64,000 nt of DNA from Aeromonas rivipollensis (GTDB lineage: Bacteria > Pseudomonadota > Gammaproteobacteria > Enterobacterales > Aeromonadaceae). Numbering within the stretch: the first letter of the stretch is position 1; each line of letters begins with the position of its first letter. The notes under the pieces were generated by a model, which saw only the letters and a program-made list of their open reading frames with translations, did no database searches and was not told the DNA's origin. A program made the position numbers and the translations under genes. The stretch covers positions 124,001 through 188,000 of the forward strand of contig NZ_JAAILA010000003.1 of assembly GCF_010974825.1 (NCBI RefSeq), given 5' to 3'. Shown one piece after another: positions 60,991 to 64,000 of this stretch.

Positions 60991-61613
60991 TGCTTTTAAC
61001 CTGATTTTGCGCGCTGTTGGTCATCATATCCTCCAGCTTCTTGTTTTACTTGATGTTTGACAATGGCGTCACATCACATTGCTCACCAGGTATTCCTGGT
61101 GCCTGCATTGCCCACATCTTGGGCAGTTAACCCGATTTTGGGCCAGATTCTATCTCGTTTGGCCTGTGAATGAACAGTCAAAACATCACAGGCTTCATAT
61201 CCACGACGGACTCATTGATATCTTTATAGCTATTGTTAACGCTCCACCAAAGAATCCTAATCCCAACAATGGGAGACATAGACTTACCTGGCCGTAACTA
61301 TTATAGAAGAGAAAAGTCACTTGTTTTCAAATTCTTACAAACGATGTGAGTGGACATGACATCAGAACCAAGATTGTGTTGCCAGGCATGGCCTCCACGC
61401 TGTAAACCGCCTAAAGCATGAGGATTCCTCGGCCCCGGCCCGTGCGATAGGAACGGTCGCAACCCTTGGTACTGAAGTGCTGGGTGAGCCCAAGGTTGCC
61501 GTTAGCTTTGGTTGAGGGGTCATGAATCCGCCAGGTACGGAGTGAGGCGGAGCGATGATAATAAAGGCAGACACGATTCAGTCCCGATACAGGGGGGTTA
61601 TGTAGGATCCTCG
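60991..61613. other. Intergenic region between O-antigen JUMPstart and phoP promoter
   Basis: About 620 bases with no credible gene. The left part is AT-rich with two small inverted repeats (CACCAGG-TATT-CCTGGTG near 61084, TGCCCA-CATCT-TGGGCA near 61107) and presumably holds the O-antigen promoter. The right part, about 61361-61575, is GC-richer and has the look of broken coding sequence: one plus-strand frame runs NQDCVARHGLHAVNRLKHED and on until a stop. It may be the remnant of a mobile element. I do not recognise it. Confidence 0.5.
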
Positions 61614-61642
61614 TTGACTCTCCCCCTTAGACACCCTCTAAT
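61614..61642 (+). promoter_or_regulatory. Sigma-70 promoter of phoPQ
   Basis: TTGACT and TCTAAT separated by 17 bases, giving a leader of about 25 bases before the phoP ATG. No clear PhoP-box direct repeat is seen at its -35 side. Confidence 0.65.
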
Positions 61643-61674
61643 TGACAGCCTGGACCCTTATCATCATGCATCTT

Positions 61675-62349
61675 ATGAAAATCCTACTGGTCGAAGACGA
61701 CAAGCTGCTCAATCATCACCTCACCACGCTGTTGACCGAGGCCCAGAATCAAGTTCACAGCACCGACAGTGCCCAGGTGGCGCTGCACTATGCGGCCGAC
61801 TACCCCATCGACGTGGGCATCATCGATCTGGGCCTGCCGGACATGGACGGTCTGCAGCTCATCAGCCGGCTGCGCGAACAGCAGATCCCCTTCCCCATCA
61901 TAGTCCTGACGGCCCGGGGCAACTGGCAAGACAAGGTGGAGGGTCTGGAGGCCGGTGCCGACGACTATCTGGTCAAGCCGTTCCAGAAAGACGAGCTGCT
62001 GGCCCGCCTCAATGCCCTGGTTCGCCGCAGCGCCGGTTTCATCTCCCCCAGGGTGAAGGCGGGTGACTACGAGCTGGATCTCTCCCGCAAGGAGCTCACC
62101 GTCGCCGGCGAAGTCACTGTGCTCACCAGTTTCGAGTATCTGATCCTGGAATACCTGATGCGCAACGCCCGCCAGGTGGTTTCCAAGCAACAGCTGCTGG
62201 ATCAACTCTATGGCGATGGCGAAGGGGATCCGAACACCATAGAGGTGATGGTGAGCCGACTGCGCAAGAAGCTGGATCCGGAAGGGGTCATAGCCCCCAT
62301 CTCCACCATCCGCCGTCAGGGTTACATCTTCAATCTCTCCTGCAGCTGA
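61675..62349 (+). CDS. phoP: PhoP response regulator
   Basis: OmpR/PhoB-family regulator. The 224-residue length is near E. coli PhoP (223). The receiver domain starts MKILLVEDDKLL with the acidic pair, the phospho-acceptor Asp lies in GIIDLGLPDMDG near residue 51, then IIVLTARGNWQDKVEGLEAGADDYLVKPF with Lys near 101. The winged helix ends NTIEVMVSRLRKKLDPEG and STIRRQGYIF. The GNWQDKVEGL block is specific to PhoP. The ATG matches the family start; an ATG three codons upstream is possible. phoQ overlaps by one base. In relatives PhoP responds to Mg2+ and antimicrobial peptides and controls lipid A and surface changes. Confidence 0.92.
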   Translation: MKILLVEDDKLLNHHLTTLLTEAQNQVHSTDSAQVALHYAADYPIDVGIIDLGLPDMDGLQLISRLREQQIPFPIIVLTARGNWQDKVEGLEAGADDYLVKPFQKDELLARLNALVRRSAGFISPRVKAGDYELDLSRKELTVAGEVTVLTSFEYLILEYLMRNARQVVSKQQLLDQLYGDGEGDPNTIEVMVSRLRKKLDPEGVIAPISTIRRQGYIFNLSCS

Positions 62350-63731
62350 TGCCCCGTTTCATGCTGCACCCCATGCAACTGATCCGCCGCTCGCTGCACC
62401 TCAAGCTGATGCTGAGCGCCATGCTGGTCATCGCAATCATCATGACCTTCTCCGTCTATATCCTCTATCTTGGCCACGCCGAGGAGCAGGCGCAGAAAGC
62501 CAGCATCCGCATGCAGGAGAATCTCTCCAAGCTCTTCTCCTCCAAGCAGCCCGATCCCCATGCCATTACGGATCTTGGCAACATCACCCCGGATGCCATC
62601 GACCCCAATCTCGACACCCTTATCTGCCGCTCCGACGGTGAGCTGAGCTGGTCCAGCCTGCACATGCCTGAGGTGATCACCATGAAGGGGACCATCTGCC
62701 GGGATCTGATGAAATACCTTGGCGGTCTGGATCAGGACTATTTCTTCAAGCTGCACACCATCAAGAACGGCGAGAGCTACTTCATCTACAGCCTGCGCTT
62801 CCTGCGCAACCACGGCGACGGCCCCACCACCTACTACGTGGTCATGGTCGATTCCGCCAAGCGTTACCAGGCCCAGACCCGGGAGTATCTCTACCGCTGC
62901 ATTCGTCAGGCGCTGCTCTCTTATTGCCTGCTCGGGGCCCTGCTGCTGCTCACCAGCTTCTGGAGTCTCTCCTCCCTGCGCACCATGGCGCGGCAGATTG
63001 ACGAGATCCGCGCAGGCTCCCGGGAGTCGCTCTCCAACGACTACGAGCGGGAGCTGACGCCGCTGACCGAGTCGGTCAACCAGCTGCTGGAGAACGAACG
63101 CCAGCAGACCCAGCGTTATCAGCACGCCCTGAACGATCTGGCCCACAGCCTGAAAACCCGGCTGGCGCTCATCCAGATCACCGCCCAGGAGCTCAAGCTC
63201 GGCCACGATATCCATGACAATATCAGTGAGCAGATCACCACCATGGATCAGATCATCCAGTACCAGCTGCGCCGGGCCGTCACCGGACGAAAACGCCTTG
63301 CCAGCAAGGGTACCGAGCCTGTGCCCCTCATCGAGAAGCTGCTGGCCAGCCTCACCAAGGTCTACCGCCACAAGAAGCTGCAGACCGTCTTCCAGTTTGA
63401 TGACGACGTCTTCTTTCACGGTGAACAGGGCGATCTGATGGAGTTGATGGGCAACCTGCTCGACAACGCCTGCAAGTTCGCCATAAGCGAGATCCAGGTG
63501 CGGGTCAACCGCCAGGGCAGCGGCCTGCTCATCGTGGTGGAAGACGACGGCCCCGGCATAGACCCCGGCAAATCGCAGCAGATCTTCCAGCGCGGCGTGC
63601 GGGCAGACAGCTCCCCCGGCCAGGGAATAGGGCTAGCGGTGGTGACCGAAATCGTGCACAGCTATGGCGGCAAGATCCGGGTTGACGAGTCACCGCTTGG
63701 CGGCGCCAGGTTCCATATCACCCTCCCCTGA
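62349..63731 (+). CDS. phoQ: PhoQ sensor histidine kinase
   Basis: Inner-membrane kinase partner of PhoP. The 460 residues have a first membrane helix near 20-42, a periplasmic sensor domain, a second helix near 190-210 (LLSYCLLGALLLLTSFW), HAMP-like linker, the H-box DLAHSLKTRLALIQ with the phospho-acceptor His, the YQLRRA block typical of PhoQ, the N-box GNLLDNACKF and the G-box DDGPGID...GQGIGLAVV. The periplasmic domain lacks the run of acidic residues (EDDDDAE in E. coli) that meets the membrane and binds Mg2+, so its signal may differ. It starts in a TGATG overlap with phoP. Confidence 0.9.
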   Translation: MPRFMLHPMQLIRRSLHLKLMLSAMLVIAIIMTFSVYILYLGHAEEQAQKASIRMQENLSKLFSSKQPDPHAITDLGNITPDAIDPNLDTLICRSDGELSWSSLHMPEVITMKGTICRDLMKYLGGLDQDYFFKLHTIKNGESYFIYSLRFLRNHGDGPTTYYVVMVDSAKRYQAQTREYLYRCIRQALLSYCLLGALLLLTSFWSLSSLRTMARQIDEIRAGSRESLSNDYERELTPLTESVNQLLENERQQTQRYQHALNDLAHSLKTRLALIQITAQELKLGHDIHDNISEQITTMDQIIQYQLRRAVTGRKRLASKGTEPVPLIEKLLASLTKVYRHKKLQTVFQFDDDVFFHGEQGDLMELMGNLLDNACKFAISEIQVRVNRQGSGLLIVVEDDGPGIDPGKSQQIFQRGVRADSSPGQGIGLAVVTEIVHSYGGKIRVDESPLGGARFHITLP

Positions 63732-63940
63732 TACCGCGATAAGGGCTCATCCCATGGGCCCTTCCTTACCTCTATCTCCATGCAGGCTCTGCCCTGCCTG
63801 GATCCAGCACCTTCCAGATCCTTCCATCATTCCCAGACCACTTTATGAGGATTCACCGGCCCTGCCACATCCTCCTGGATACGGCGTCACCTATGGTTCC
63901 CTCATAGGGGGAATGCCACGACACCAGGTGGACAGACATA
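63732..63940. other. Intergenic region after phoQ
   Basis: About 210 bases with no gene, terminator for phoQ or repeat that I can support. Pyrimidine-rich tracts (CCTTCC repeated) are the only feature. Confidence 0.5.
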
Positions 63941-63964
63941 AAAAAACCGGCCGCAAGGGCCGGT
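63941..63964 (-). terminator. Terminator of a minus-strand gene beyond the window
   Basis: On the minus strand ACCGGCC-CTTGC-GGCCGGT is followed by TTTTTT. The polarity shows that it ends a leftward transcript whose gene lies to the right of the window. Confidence 0.85.
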
Positions 63965-64000
63965 GAAACAGTTCAGGCTTGTCAGGTGACAATTCGCACC

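Noticed and set aside
61362-61574. A 70-codon minus-strand frame upstream of phoP
   Set aside because: No start context or known family; the segment also has interrupted plus-strand frames, so it is treated as an unidentified remnant instead of a gene.

Overview
The window looks like a chromosomal segment of an Aeromonas-type gammaproteobacterium. The basis is gene content: flgM/flgN, rsuA, yceH, astE, a Tus replication-terminator protein, phoPQ, a bkd 2-oxoacid dehydrogenase operon and a group-4-capsule gfc/wza-wzb-wzc set. The housekeeping genes have GC-rich, G/C-ending codons. The glycosyltransferase blocks (about 33.9-42.3 kb and 47-56 kb) are visibly AT-rich, as is usual for exchanged surface-polysaccharide genes. 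The species call is an inference; there is no rRNA or tRNA gene to anchor it.

Layout. (1) 0-11.6 kb: end of flgM, flgN, then a peptide-binding protein with a YfcE phosphodiesterase, two EamA-type exporters, RsuA, an HD-GYP protein, a YejA-like binding protein and several small proteins. (2) 11.6-16.6 kb: a CspA-like protein, the E1alpha-E1beta-E2 branched-chain 2-oxoacid dehydrogenase operon and astE. Both spacers inside the dehydrogenase operon are bridged by short overlapping ORFs. (3) 16.9-24.0 kb: a DUF1127 protein, tus with a Ter-like sequence in its upstream region, a 1280-residue SNF2 helicase, yceH and a glycine-zipper protein. (4) 24.2-42.8 kb, all on the minus strand: a capsule/exopolysaccharide locus. 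In transcription order it has a JUMPstart/ops element, an initiating sugar-phosphate transferase, a cytidylyltransferase, an SDR, Wzx, a CDP-polyol phosphotransferase, Wzy, three glycosyltransferases, Wza-Wzb-Wzc, GfcA-B-C-D and a PglL/O-antigen-ligase-like protein. (5) 43.1-61.0 kb, also minus strand: an ABC-transporter-type O-antigen locus with its own JUMPstart/ops element. Its order is rmlB-D-A-C, wzm-wzt, four glycosyltransferase genes around wecB, and a WbpV-WbpL-WbpM-like trio that should make and attach the first sugar. (6) 61.6-63.7 kb: phoP-phoQ on the plus strand.

The two polysaccharide loci are complementary. The first uses a monotopic initiating transferase with Wzx/Wzy/Wza/Wzc export; the second uses a polytopic WecA/WbpL transferase with Wzm/Wzt export. 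Each has an ops element about 0.42 kb before its first gene (after removing the IS in the second case), which points to shared control by an RfaH-type antiterminator. That factor is not encoded here.

Most notable observations: an intact IS3-family element with a 3-bp target duplication sits between the O-antigen ops element and rmlB; the capsule locus carries a cytidylyltransferase-SDR-CDP-polyol transferase module resembling Gram-positive glycerol-phosphate chemistry; a diverged copy of the E1beta start lies just upstream of E1beta; and a Ter-like site precedes tus.
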